Shown here: positions 49,753 to 58,798 of the stretch, one piece after another
How the letters are laid out: each line of letters begins with the position of its first letter
Numbering within the stretch: position 1 is the stretch's first letter
Source: an uncultured Prevotellaceae bacterium
GTDB taxonomy: Bacteria; Bacteroidota; Bacteroidia; Bacteroidales; Bacteroidaceae
Assembly (NCBI GenBank): GCA_947166305.1
Contig: CAMVDV010000014.1
Coordinates: forward strand, 1 to 64,000
Length of the DNA stretch: 64,000 nt
Direction: 5' to 3'
Translations under genes and position numbers: made by a program
The notes under the pieces: model-generated
What the model was told of the DNA's origin: nothing
The model's database searches: none
The model's input: only the letters and a program-made list of their open reading frames with translations

Positions 49753-52122
49753 ATGAAACGCACATTGTATATAATAATAGCAGCACTCCTGTTTGCCATG
49801 AACGCCACGGCGCAGGATGCCAGGCAGCGCTCCACGGAGACCATCATCCAAGACGTCCTCGCCATTGTCCCCATACAGGAACAGGCAGACTTCAACGCCG
49901 AGATGCAACCCCTCGTGCAGGCTGCGCCCAAATCCATCACAGCCCTCGCGGCAATGCTCAAGCCCGCTGTGCAACATGTCAACGCCAAAGTGGAGTACGC
50001 CATACACGGTGCCGTGGCTTTTGCCAGCACAAATGAGGCATGGGCCGCTAAGGTTCGCGAAGGACTCCAGCAGGCCATCGCCGCACAGGGCGACAAGGAT
50101 GCCAAACAATTCCTCGAGAATGAGCTGAGACTCCTCTCCAAAGAGAACGACGTCGCCTACGTCGAGCAGACAGGGGCCGAACCCTATGCAAAGGCATACG
50201 ACAGGCTTAAGCAACTCGGGGCAGGCGCTGGCAAGACGATCCTCAAGTCCCTGAAGAGCAAAGACCACGCCTTGAGAGTGCAAGGCCTCAAGTTCGCCAC
50301 CGAAAACGGCCTTGCCAACGACCTCTTTGCCGCTGCCGTGGCGAAGAAATACAAGTCGCTTGGCGAAGACGCGAAGTGCGATGTGCTCTATTGGCTCGGC
50401 GACAACAAGAAAGCATCGCAGCAGGCTCTGCTCACAACCGTTGCCGCCAAGGGCGGAAAGACCGGCAAGGCTGCCATCGAAGCCCTCGGCAAAATCGGCG
50501 GAGACGCTGCCGAGAAAGTGCTCATCGAACAGCTTGGCGGCGAGAACAACGCTGAGGCCTTCCGCGCACTCTGCTCCTTCCCGGGCAAACTCAACCTCGG
50601 CGAAGCCCTCAAGGCTGCACAGGGAGAGAAGAAACTCTCCATCCTGAAGCTTGCCTCCGCACGCCGTTGCACCGACATTGCCAATGACATCTTCCAGCTC
50701 ACGAGCGACAAAACGTACGGAACGGCAGCCATCGATGCCCTCCCCGGCGTGGCTACTTCCTCGATGACGAAGACGCTGATTGGTGCCCTCGCCGCAGAAT
50801 CCGACCAAAGCCGTGCCGAGAAATGGCAGAAAGCCTGTGCCGCAAGCCTGCAAAGCCTCTCGGCCGACGACCAATACAAAGAGCTCAGTGCGTTCGTGAA
50901 CCAGCCCTCGATGCGCGGAAAGGAACGCCTCTACAAGCTGCTGGCCGCTACGGGAACCGATGCTTCGGTGAAGGATTTGGAGAAGATAGGCGATGCCAAA
51001 GCCCTGGAAGCGTTGGGCACGAGCCCCAACTATAAGGCCGCCGGTGCGCTGCTGGCTGCTGCAAAGAAGGGCGACCAGAGTGCCCTTACGTCTTATGCCC
51101 GCCTCGTCAGCGCCAAGGAGGGCAATCTCAACAACCGCACACAAAAGCTCAGTGAGGCATTCACCCTTGCCAAGACCACGGAGAACAAGAAGGACATCCT
51201 GACGAAACTCGGTCAGACTCCCACTCGCCTCGCCTTCCTCACCGCCTCGAAGCAGCTTGGCGACAAGGATTTGGCCTACACCGCTGCCACCGCTGCCAAG
51301 AACATCATCGGCAAGACGGGCGAGGAGATTGAGTACAGCGCCGTGAAGGAGAGCCTCGAGAAGTGCATCAATATCTTCAAGGCCACGGGCGATGCCGACG
51401 ACGGCTACGCAGTGGACGAGCTGAAGAAGAAGCTCTCGGAGCTGAAACCCGTGGAGCCTTACGTCCTCTCCGACGAGGAGAAGAAGCAAGGATTCGAGCT
51501 TTTGTTCGACGGAACCAACCTCGACAACTTCGTGGGCAACAAGGTGGGATACGTCCCCATCAACGGTGCCATCAACGTCACGGCCAACTACAATTTCGAA
51601 GGCGAAGGCAATCTCTACACGAAGAAAGAGTATCGCGACTTCATCTTCCGCTTTGAGTTCTGCTTCCTGCGCGGCGGTGTGAACAACGGCATTGGCGTCC
51701 GCACTCCGATGGGCGTGGATGCTGCCTACGATGCCATGTGCGAAGTGCAGATACTCGACCACGATGACCCCATCTACGCCGACCTGCGCGAGTACCAAGT
51801 GCACGGCTCTGTCTATGGCGTCATTCCCGCCAAGCGCATCAAGCACAAGCCTCTGGGCGAATGGAGCCAGGAGGAAATCGTCGTGAAGGGCAACCACATC
51901 AAGGTAACCGTGAACGGTGAAGTCATCGTCGACGGCGACATCAAGGAAGCCTGCAAGGGACACAACGTCGCACCCGACGGCTCGAACAACAATCCCTACA
52001 CGGTGGACCACCGCAACCACCCGGGTATGTTCAACAAGACCGGACACATCGGTTTCTGCGGCCACGGCGCTGGACTGAAGTTCCGTAACATTCGCGTGCT
52101 CGACCTCTCGAAGAAGAAGTAA
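49753..52122 (+). CDS. HEAT-like repeat protein with C-terminal DUF1080 (3-keto-disaccharide hydrolase family) domain
   Basis: 789 aa with signal peptide MKRTLYIIIAALLFAMNATAQ. Residues about 25-560 are alpha-helical HEAT/ARM-like repeats (AAIEALGKIGGDAAEKVLIEQLGG). The last 220 residues are a beta-sandwich DUF1080 domain: GFELLFDGTNLDNFVGN, YRDFIFRFEFCF, NNGIGVR, CEVQILDHDDP and GHIGFCGHGAGLKFRNIRVLDL. Some members of this family hydrolyse 3-keto-disaccharides or 3-keto-glycosides. The gene follows an exported Gfo/Idh/MocA oxidoreductase by 85 bp, so oxidation then cleavage of a glycoside in the periplasm is a reasonable inference. Confidence 0.9.
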   Translation: MKRTLYIIIAALLFAMNATAQDARQRSTETIIQDVLAIVPIQEQADFNAEMQPLVQAAPKSITALAAMLKPAVQHVNAKVEYAIHGAVAFASTNEAWAAKVREGLQQAIAAQGDKDAKQFLENELRLLSKENDVAYVEQTGAEPYAKAYDRLKQLGAGAGKTILKSLKSKDHALRVQGLKFATENGLANDLFAAAVAKKYKSLGEDAKCDVLYWLGDNKKASQQALLTTVAAKGGKTGKAAIEALGKIGGDAAEKVLIEQLGGENNAEAFRALCSFPGKLNLGEALKAAQGEKKLSILKLASARRCTDIANDIFQLTSDKTYGTAAIDALPGVATSSMTKTLIGALAAESDQSRAEKWQKACAASLQSLSADDQYKELSAFVNQPSMRGKERLYKLLAATGTDASVKDLEKIGDAKALEALGTSPNYKAAGALLAAAKKGDQSALTSYARLVSAKEGNLNNRTQKLSEAFTLAKTTENKKDILTKLGQTPTRLAFLTASKQLGDKDLAYTAATAAKNIIGKTGEEIEYSAVKESLEKCINIFKATGDADDGYAVDELKKKLSELKPVEPYVLSDEEKKQGFELLFDGTNLDNFVGNKVGYVPINGAINVTANYNFEGEGNLYTKKEYRDFIFRFEFCFLRGGVNNGIGVRTPMGVDAAYDAMCEVQILDHDDPIYADLREYQVHGSVYGVIPAKRIKHKPLGEWSQEEIVVKGNHIKVTVNGEVIVDGDIKEACKGHNVAPDGSNNNPYTVDHRNHPGMFNKTGHIGFCGHGAGLKFRNIRVLDLSKKK

Positions 52123-52150
52123 GACCGTGCCCTTCGGCACGACCTAACCC

Positions 52151-52204
52151 GGCGGGGGCAGCGGGACAGGAAACACCATTCGGTTTCCTCCCGTTGCCCC
52201 CGCC
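52151..52204 (+). terminator. Large hairpin after the DUF1080 gene
   Basis: GGCGGGGGCA...CGGG...AGGAAAC pairs with GTTTCCT...CCCG...TGCCCCCGCC with small interruptions. A short GTGCC-CTTC-GGCAC hairpin precedes it at 52127-52140. Confidence 0.65.
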
Positions 52205-52210
52205 TTCCGT

Positions 52211-52378
52211 TTTGCCACACGCTCCGACAAGGCCCGAAACAGGGTTCTGACAGGCACGCCACACGCTCCGGCAAAGTCCGAAGCAGGGTTTTGACAGGCA
52301 CAACAAGCCCTTCGGTCAAAACGGTACAGGGTTCCAGAGGAAACGGCCTGCCCTTCTTGCAAGAACCCTGTACCATTC
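52211..52378. repeat. 44-bp (2 x 22) tandem repeat array
   Basis: Two 44-bp copies start with CACACGCTCC (52217 and 52261). Further units keep a CAGGGTT word at 22 or 44-bp steps to the palindrome AACCC-TGTA-CCATT at 52364-52377, with one 1-bp slip. Confidence 0.65.
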
Positions 52379-52530
52379 TGACAGAAGGGTTATGGCCTGC
52401 AATGACACAGCACGCGATGTCGACGGACGGGGCTGACGTTGTCGGCATCGCGTGCTGCAGTGTGACGATTTTTTATGCAGTCCGCTAAAAGAATGCAGTT
52501 CGTCAGATGAAAGTCGAGCCCGCCATGTAG

Positions 52531-52626
52531 GGACGCGCCACATTTCGACTGAGGGGGATTGCTTTTGGACGACGGGACATTCACACGCATATAGCTCGCC
52601 GTGTACGGACGCGTCGAGGCGCGTCC
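52531..52626. repeat. Decayed REPIN-like pair
   Basis: A half hairpin GTAGGGACGCGCC ending at 52539 and an imperfect full hairpin at 52607-52626 are in the same layout as the intact pairs at 9425 and 41968. Confidence 0.6.
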
Positions 52627-52654
52627 GTGTTTGAGGAAAAGCAATAGCGGAGCA

Positions 52655-54745
52655 TCAGTCGTGGAGTGCGGACAGACTGCAAGGCAGCCAGACGTCCATC
52701 GTGCTGACGCCGCGATGGTTCCAGGCGTAGTATGGGATGAGCAGGAGGTTGCCCTTCTGCACCTTGAGGTGTCCCTCGCCGTCGATGTCGGCTGCCTCTA
52801 CGGGCACCCGGACAGCCGTCACGCTGAAGGACGGTGCGCCGTCGGCCTCGGTGTTCCGTATGACATACGACGGCTCGACGCTGAATTGTGGCTTCCTGGG
52901 CATGAGCACATGGCCGAGGGGAAGGCTGGGATTGTCCACACCCTCGGCCGTATAGACGAGCGGACCGCGCTCCACGGCCACGCGACCTCTGTCGTCGCTC
53001 ACCGAGGCGTGTGCGCTGACGAGGCGAACGGGCATGTCGAAGTGGACAGACACTACGTCGCCACGCTTCCATTTACGCTCGATGCGCAGATAGCCCTGCA
53101 CCAGTCTGGAGGCATCCACCGCCTTTCCGTTCACCATGACGCTGAATGAAGGCGTCAGGCCATCGGCGTATGCGTAGAGATCGCTCGGCACGACTTGGTT
53201 CCTCGCCCAGCCCGGTATGCGGAGCATCAGGCTGAACGTGCCGGCACGGTTCTGCGTGACCTTCAGTTTGACGTCGCCCTGCCAGGGATAGTCCGTTTCC
53301 TGCACAAGGCCGACGCGCTTGCCGTGCAGCATGATGTCGGCACTTCCGGCAGCATAGAGGTTGACGTAGAGCCGGTCGTCCCTTTGCCCATAGACATAGC
53401 CCGGCATGGATGGGATGAAACGACAGACGTTGGATGGGCAGCAGGCACAGCCGAACCACGGCCGGCGCGTCAGCGAGCGCTCGGAATTGAAGCGGTAGTT
53501 GGCATCGCAGCTCAGAGGGTTGGGATAGAAGAACTTGCCTCCGTCCACCGACATGCCACTGATGACGCCGTTGTAGAGCGTGCGCTCCAGGCAGTCGATG
53601 TAGCGGGCGTCGCCGTGGAGAAGGAACATTCTCTGGAAGAGGTACACCATGGCAATGGCAGCACACGTCTCGTTGTAGGCCGTCAGGTTGGGCAGTTCGT
53701 AGTCCGCCCCGAAGGATTCTCCCGCATGACGTGCGCCCACGCCGCCGGTGATGTAGTACTTTCTGCCCACGATGTTCTGCCAGATGCGGTCGATGGCTTG
53801 GATGTAGACACTATCGCCGGTGAGTGCTGCCACATCGGCGATGCCTGCGTACATATATCCGGCCCTCACGGCATGTCCCCACGCTTCGCTCTGCTCGGCG
53901 ATGGGCTTGTCGCTCTGAGAATAGAGTGCCTTGTGTTCGGTCTTGCCACGGTAGTCGAGGAGGAAACGCGCTTCGTCGAGGTATTCGCGCTTCCCCGTGA
54001 GCGTGTAGAGGCGAGCCAATGCCATCTCAGCAATCTGATGTCCGGGCACAACGCAAGCCTGTCCCTGCCGAGGGCCGACCTCTTTCACCACGCAGTCGGC
54101 AAACTTGCGGGCGATGTCGAGGAACTTCGTGCTGCCGGTGGCTTGATAGTGAGCACAAGCGGCATCGACCATGTGCCCGAGGTTATAGAGTTCATGGCTG
54201 TCGTTCTCCTCCTTTTGCCATCGCGCGGAACCCGACCATGAGTGGGGATGCTCGGGGTTGATGGTTCGGGCCGTGTAGAGATAGCCGTCGGGCTCCTGGG
54301 CTGCCGCCACAATGTCGAGCACACTGTCGATGTAGGCCACAAGCCTGCGGCGCTCGGGGCCGTCGTCTTCGGTGGAGAGGATGTAGCTCGCGCCCTCAAT
54401 GGTCTTGTAAACGTCGGTGTCGTCGAAGGGATTCCACCAAGGTCCCTTCGCCATGTTCCACTCATCGGTCTTCAGTCCTTCGTGACCCGGGTGCTGCAAT
54501 GTGTAGGCAGCCATTTCAAATTTGCGATACCTGTTCGTCTCCTTGCATTTGGCGAAGGCCAGAGGGATGGTAACGTCGCGCGCTGCCTGCAGACGGTCGC
54601 CCCAGAAAGAGCCGGAGGCAATCTTGACAGCGGTGAAAGGCACTTGGCTATAGGGATAGCCGTCGGAAGTTTTCGGTTCCTGCGCCGCGTCTGCCATGAG
54701 AGGCAGCAGGGCGAGGCCGAGGAAAAGATGTTTTGTGTTCATCAT
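52655..54745 (-). CDS. GH127 glycoside hydrolase (beta-L-arabinofuranosidase family)
   Basis: About 696 aa with signal peptide MMNTKHLFLGLALLPLMADA. The (alpha/alpha)6 barrel has the full GH127 zinc-cysteine site: Glu359-x-Cys361 in AYNETCAAIAM and Cys433/435/436 in WFGCACCPSN; the last Cys is the nucleophile in the family. GGVGARHAGESFG is also conserved. C-terminal beta domains follow (FSLMLRIPGWARN). It releases L-arabinofuranose or related sugars from glycans. ATG codons at 54745 and 54742 are both usable. This is the second GH127 in the window, much closer to the characterised enzymes than the one at 20509. Confidence 0.93.
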   Translation of the reverse strand: MMNTKHLFLGLALLPLMADAAQEPKTSDGYPYSQVPFTAVKIASGSFWGDRLQAARDVTIPLAFAKCKETNRYRKFEMAAYTLQHPGHEGLKTDEWNMAKGPWWNPFDDTDVYKTIEGASYILSTEDDGPERRRLVAYIDSVLDIVAAAQEPDGYLYTARTINPEHPHSWSGSARWQKEENDSHELYNLGHMVDAACAHYQATGSTKFLDIARKFADCVVKEVGPRQGQACVVPGHQIAEMALARLYTLTGKREYLDEARFLLDYRGKTEHKALYSQSDKPIAEQSEAWGHAVRAGYMYAGIADVAALTGDSVYIQAIDRIWQNIVGRKYYITGGVGARHAGESFGADYELPNLTAYNETCAAIAMVYLFQRMFLLHGDARYIDCLERTLYNGVISGMSVDGGKFFYPNPLSCDANYRFNSERSLTRRPWFGCACCPSNVCRFIPSMPGYVYGQRDDRLYVNLYAAGSADIMLHGKRVGLVQETDYPWQGDVKLKVTQNRAGTFSLMLRIPGWARNQVVPSDLYAYADGLTPSFSVMVNGKAVDASRLVQGYLRIERKWKRGDVVSVHFDMPVRLVSAHASVSDDRGRVAVERGPLVYTAEGVDNPSLPLGHVLMPRKPQFSVEPSYVIRNTEADGAPSFSVTAVRVPVEAADIDGEGHLKVQKGNLLLIPYYAWNHRGVSTMDVWLPCSLSALHD

Positions 54746-54805
54746 AATGGTATTATTATACATTATTATATATATAGGGACAGACTATAGGGTGCTGTCC
54801 TCATT

Positions 54806-54889
54806 ATCGCAGGGTGCGGCGATGGCAATCGCAGGGTGCGGCGATGGCAATCGCAGCGTGCAGAGATGGAGGTCGCAGGGTGCGGCGTT
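54806..54889. repeat. 22-bp-phased array, ATCGC-n8-GCGAT type, abutting the PBP stop codon
   Basis: Four units centred at 54814.5, 54836.5, 54858.5 and 54880.5 (ATCGCAGGGTGCGGCGAT and variants), exactly 22 bp apart. The last ends 2 bp before the stop codon of the minus-strand PBP gene. Confidence 0.85.
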
Positions 54890-54891
54890 GT

Positions 54892-57351
54892 TCATTCCGC
54901 CACGTCGTCCTCCACCTCATCGGCAGGCGAAGGCTCTTGCCCGTCCGTTTCCGTCGTGGCGGAAGGCTCGGTCAGATTGATGTCAGCCTCTTCCTGGTCG
55001 GCCGACGTGGAGAAGTCATAGCTGGCATCCGTCGTGTCGGGGCGGTGATAGGAGTAGCCCGAACCCGTCCAAAGCCTCGGGTCGAGTCCCTTGGCCGGCG
55101 GGAACTTCTCGCGGTAACGGGCAAAGTTCTCGTCGGAGAGGACACTCTGAATGAACTCACCGAAAATGGGGAGAGCCGTCTTGCTGCCTTGCCCGAGAGC
55201 GCCAGTGCGGAAGTGTATGCTCGGATATTCACCGCCCACCCAGGCTCCTCCCACCAGCTTTGGCGTGACACCCACGAACCATGCGTCGGCATGATTGTTG
55301 CTTGTGCCCGTCTTGCCCCCGAACTCCGTGTCGGCATAGAACGGGCGGATGTATCTCCACAAACTGCCCGACGTGCCGGACAGCCCGCCTGCCAGCATCC
55401 TCTGCATGAGGTAGGCAGAGCGATAGCTGATGGCTTTCTTCGTTTTGGGACGTGCCTGATAGATGAGGTTGCCGTCGCGGTCCTCGATACGCTCCACGAG
55501 CATCGGCATACAGTACTGTCCGTCGTTGCAAACGGTGCAGTAGCTGTTCACCAACTCCAGCAGGCTGACCTCGCTGCTGCCCAGCACCATGGACCGCGTC
55601 TCGTGCAGTTTCGTCTTGATGCCCATGGCATAAGCTGTTTTGGCAATGTTGTGTACGCCACATTCCATGCCCACTCGCACTGCCACGCTGTTGAGGCTCA
55701 TGGCAAAGGCACTTTTCAGAGAGACCTCACAGTCCGAGAAGTAGCCGTTAGCATTGTGCGGTGCCCACACTTTAGGCTTGCCGCCAATGGTATCGGTGTA
55801 GGCGACGTAGGCATCGAGGCGATGGTCGGTGGGATTAAGCCCCTGGTTCATCGCTTCGGCATATACAAAGAGTTTGAACGTAGAGCCCGGCTGATGGACA
55901 GCCCGGACGTTGTCCACCTGCCAAGACCGGAAATCAATATCGCCGACCCATGCTCGCACAAAGCGCGTATCGGGTTCGATGGCAACAAAACCCGCGTGCA
56001 TAAACCGAAGCATATACCGCACAGAATCGATGGTGCTCACTTGGCGTTCCACCGGACCGTCGTAGGTAAAAAGGCGAGCCGCATGAGGCTGGCGGAGGTA
56101 AAAGTCAACGGAGTCGGGCATATCTTTGTACTTTGCCTGCAGATACCTGCCGTATGGCGAGCGTCGGGCAATGTCCTCTGCAAAGCCGACAATTTCCTGA
56201 TGGCTTGCATTCTGCCAGGGATTCGTCTGCCCCCAATGCTCGTTGAACCTCCTCTGCACCTCCCGCATCTGCTTTCTCACCGCCTCTTCGGCATAAGCCT
56301 GCATCCTCGAGTCGATGGAAGTATAGATTCTGAGGCCGTCGGCGTCAAGGTCGAGGGCATTGATGGCATCGTATCCCGGCACAAGCCCTGCACTGCAAAG
56401 GCTGCCGATGTAGCTCTTGAGCGCCTCACGGAAGTAGGGTGCCATGCCATCCTGATAGCTTTCCGAGGTGCGGGGACGCATCGTGATGGGCAGATTCATG
56501 AGCGAATCCAACTGTGCAGGCGTGGCCTCCCGTCCGTCGAAAAGAATATGATGATGGTCAAAGACGAGCTGCAGCACCGTGTTTCGCCGCATCTTGCTGC
56601 TCTCGGGGTTAAGGCGGGGATTATAATAGCTGGTGGCCTTGAGCAAACCCACAAGGGTGGCCGCCTGCTCATAGCTGAGGGCGTCGGGCGTCGTCCCGAA
56701 GTATGTGCGCGCAGCAGTCTTGATTCCATAGGCATTACTCCCAAAGTCTACGGTATTAAGATACATGGTCAGTATCTCTTCCTTAGTGAATATCCACTCG
56801 AGTTTCAACGCCACGATCCATTCCTTCGCCTTCATCACCAGTATTTTTATACCGGGCAAACGGCCGAGAAAGCCTGTCGAGTACTTCGTACGGACACGGA
56901 ACATGTTCTTTGCCAGCTGTTGTGTAATGGTGCTGGCGCCGCGGGCTCTGCCCATCACGATGTCCCTCGCTGCCGAGAAGAGCCCGACCACATCGATGCC
57001 GCTGTGCTGATAAAAACGTTCATCCTCAGTGTCTATGAGCGTTCGGACCATGACGGGTGAGATGTCTTCGAAGGCGACGGGAGTACGATTCTCGTTGAAA
57101 TAGCGCCCCATCAGCACTTCGTCGCAGGTATAGACCTCCGAGGCTTCGTTGACCACGGGGTTCTCTATGTCGTCGAAGCCTGGCGAGCGACCGAAGAGAT
57201 AGCAGAAGTTGCAGTCCACCGCCACGAAAAATAATACGAGAAACAGCAGGGCGGTGGCAAGCCAGACGGCTGTCTTCTTGTACCACGGGCCGGAGTATAT
57301 GCGGCTGAGGAGCCTGCCGAGGGCGGCAAAAGGGGCTTTCATGTGATTCAT
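54892..57351 (-). CDS. Class A penicillin-binding protein (PBP1A type)
   Basis: 819 aa, inner membrane with one N-terminal helix (VWLATALLFLVLFFVAV). It polymerises glycan strands and cross-links peptidoglycan. The GT51 domain has DTEDERFYQHSGID (catalytic Glu near 110) and GASTITQQLAKN. The transpeptidase has the active Ser in HQPGSTFK near 490, SLNSVA and KTGTSNN near 680. The acidic tail after residue 760 (EEADINLTEPSATTETDGQE) is disordered. It ends the lpx-miaA cluster and follows miaA by 3 bp. Confidence 0.95.
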   Translation of the reverse strand: MNHMKAPFAALGRLLSRIYSGPWYKKTAVWLATALLFLVLFFVAVDCNFCYLFGRSPGFDDIENPVVNEASEVYTCDEVLMGRYFNENRTPVAFEDISPVMVRTLIDTEDERFYQHSGIDVVGLFSAARDIVMGRARGASTITQQLAKNMFRVRTKYSTGFLGRLPGIKILVMKAKEWIVALKLEWIFTKEEILTMYLNTVDFGSNAYGIKTAARTYFGTTPDALSYEQAATLVGLLKATSYYNPRLNPESSKMRRNTVLQLVFDHHHILFDGREATPAQLDSLMNLPITMRPRTSESYQDGMAPYFREALKSYIGSLCSAGLVPGYDAINALDLDADGLRIYTSIDSRMQAYAEEAVRKQMREVQRRFNEHWGQTNPWQNASHQEIVGFAEDIARRSPYGRYLQAKYKDMPDSVDFYLRQPHAARLFTYDGPVERQVSTIDSVRYMLRFMHAGFVAIEPDTRFVRAWVGDIDFRSWQVDNVRAVHQPGSTFKLFVYAEAMNQGLNPTDHRLDAYVAYTDTIGGKPKVWAPHNANGYFSDCEVSLKSAFAMSLNSVAVRVGMECGVHNIAKTAYAMGIKTKLHETRSMVLGSSEVSLLELVNSYCTVCNDGQYCMPMLVERIEDRDGNLIYQARPKTKKAISYRSAYLMQRMLAGGLSGTSGSLWRYIRPFYADTEFGGKTGTSNNHADAWFVGVTPKLVGGAWVGGEYPSIHFRTGALGQGSKTALPIFGEFIQSVLSDENFARYREKFPPAKGLDPRLWTGSGYSYHRPDTTDASYDFSTSADQEEADINLTEPSATTETDGQEPSPADEVEDDVAE

Positions 57352-57354
57352 TGG

Positions 57355-58242
57355 CTAACTTATCATTTGGAGAATCTGCTCGCGCTCATCGGGATGGAAC
57401 CAGTGGATGTCGGCATCATGGGCGAACCATGTCATCTGTTTCTTAGCGTAGTCGCGCGTATTCTTCTTTATCTTTTCTACGGCAAAGGCGAGCGTCCATT
57501 CGCCATCGAGGTGGCGGAAAAGCTCTTTGTAGCCCACGGTGTTGAGTGCATTCTCGTGGCGATAGGGATAGAGACGCCTTGCCTCATCGAGCAATCCTGC
57601 ACTCATCATGGCATCCACCCTTTCGTTGATGCGGGAAAAGAGTTCGTCGCGGTCGCGTCTCAAGCCTATTTTGACGGTCGTGAAGGGTCGTGGCTTGGGT
57701 TCATTCCTGAGGAAGGAGGAATAGGGGCGGCCCGTGGTGTAGCACACTTCCAAGGCATGTACCACTCGCTTCGGGTTGCGTGTGTCGGCAGTCAAGTAGT
57801 AGTCCGGGTCAAGGAGACGGAGTTCGCCCCGCATCTTGTCGATTTCTCCGTCGAGGAGCCTGCGTCGGAGCGTCTCGCGCACTTCGCTGTCGACCGAAGG
57901 GATATCGTCTATGCCATGGCAGACCGCGTCGATGTACATCATGCTTCCGCCTGTGAGGAGCAAGGAAGCGGGGTGTGCGGCGGAAAGCTGCCGGACGAGC
58001 GCGAGGACATCCTGCTCATACTGTGCAGCGCTGTAGTATTGGCCGATGCGGTGCGTGCCGACGAAGTAATGCCTGACTTGCCTTTGCTGCTCCGGTGTGG
58101 GGGCTGCCGTGCCTATCTCCATGCCTCGGTAGATCTGACGGCTGTCGCAACTCAGGATAGGGCTACGGAGTTTCTGGGCCATCTGCAGGGCAAGTTCTGT
58201 CTTGCCGACGGCCGTTGGGCCAAGCAGGACGTAGAGTGTCAT
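57355..58242 (-). CDS. miaA: tRNA dimethylallyltransferase
   Basis: 295 aa. Adds a dimethylallyl group to A37 of tRNAs reading UNN codons. P-loop LLGPTAVGKTELAL at the N-terminus, then SCDSRQIYRGMEIGTA, GGSMMYIDAV and NPKRVVHALEV, with TRDYAKKQMTWF near the C-terminus. It is adjacent (0-3 bp) to the genes on both sides, indicating one transcript. Confidence 0.97.
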   Translation of the reverse strand: MTLYVLLGPTAVGKTELALQMAQKLRSPILSCDSRQIYRGMEIGTAAPTPEQQRQVRHYFVGTHRIGQYYSAAQYEQDVLALVRQLSAAHPASLLLTGGSMMYIDAVCHGIDDIPSVDSEVRETLRRRLLDGEIDKMRGELRLLDPDYYLTADTRNPKRVVHALEVCYTTGRPYSSFLRNEPKPRPFTTVKIGLRRDRDELFSRINERVDAMMSAGLLDEARRLYPYRHENALNTVGYKELFRHLDGEWTLAFAVEKIKKNTRDYAKKQMTWFAHDADIHWFHPDEREQILQMIS

Positions 58243-58785
58243 CTATTCATCTATTTCGTAGCCTTCGAGGTCGAGTTCGTCTGCCTCGAATCCGTCGTCG
58301 CCGTAGAAGGTTTCCTCGAGGGTTTCTTCCTGCAGGTCTGCTTCCTGTTCGGCGGAAGCGGCCGTTCCTGCCGTGCTCACCGACTGCTGTGGCGGGAGTC
58401 CGTGGCGGCGGTTGACGATGGGTTGGGGTTCCTTTCGGCCGAAGACGTTCTCCGTGAGTTCCATCAGGAAGAAGCGTTTGCCGTCGGGGTCGAAGATGTA
58501 GGCCATCCGTTGCCCTTCGTCCTCGAGGAAATCGCCCACTCGGGTGTCCTGCATGAGGTTGATGTCCTGGTCGAAGCCCACGTCCTCCCGTTCCTGGAGG
58601 TTGATGCGTTGGCGGACACGCCAGTCTTCGTCGCAGATGAGGAAGCATTGCTTCTGGTGCTCGGCGTATTGGCAATCGGAGAGTATGAGCTGGTGCAGTT
58701 CGGAGAACCTTGCGTCGCTGTCGATGAGTATCTCGCGGACGAAGTCGTCTTTCTCTTGGCTGAAGAGTGTAAGCTTGAGGGTCAT
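58243..58785 (-). CDS. pRiA4b ORF-3-like protein
   Basis: A 180-aa acidic cytosolic protein of the family named after plasmid pRiA4b ORF-3. DDFVREILIDSDARFSELHQLILSDCQY and QRMAYIFDPDGKRFFLMELT are the family's ubiquitin-like fold segments. The C-terminal 50 residues are Glu/Asp-rich and disordered. Function unknown. The position between lpxA and miaA is seen in other Bacteroidales, so it is not a recent arrival. Confidence 0.85.
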   Translation of the reverse strand: MTLKLTLFSQEKDDFVREILIDSDARFSELHQLILSDCQYAEHQKQCFLICDEDWRVRQRINLQEREDVGFDQDINLMQDTRVGDFLEDEGQRMAYIFDPDGKRFFLMELTENVFGRKEPQPIVNRRHGLPPQQSVSTAGTAASAEQEADLQEETLEETFYGDDGFEADELDLEGYEIDE

Positions 58786-58798
58786 GTCTTAGTGGTGT

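Larger units (their letters stand above)
52123..52654. other. 532-bp convergent gap made of hairpins and repeats
   Basis: No gene is supported. It holds a terminator-like hairpin (52151-52204), a 44/22-bp repeat array (52211-52378) and a decayed REPIN-like pair (52531-52539 half hairpin; 52607-52626, GGACGCGTCGAGGCGCGTCC). Confidence 0.7.

Noticed and set aside
49735..52140. Antisense open frame of about 800 codons opposite the DUF1080 gene
   Set aside because: It is the Val/Ala/Leu-rich shadow typical of a GC-rich gene read backwards; the plus-strand product has clear domains.
54814..57060. Plus-strand open frame of about 750 codons opposite the PBP gene
   Set aside because: No recognisable domain; the minus-strand frame has all GT51 and transpeptidase motifs.
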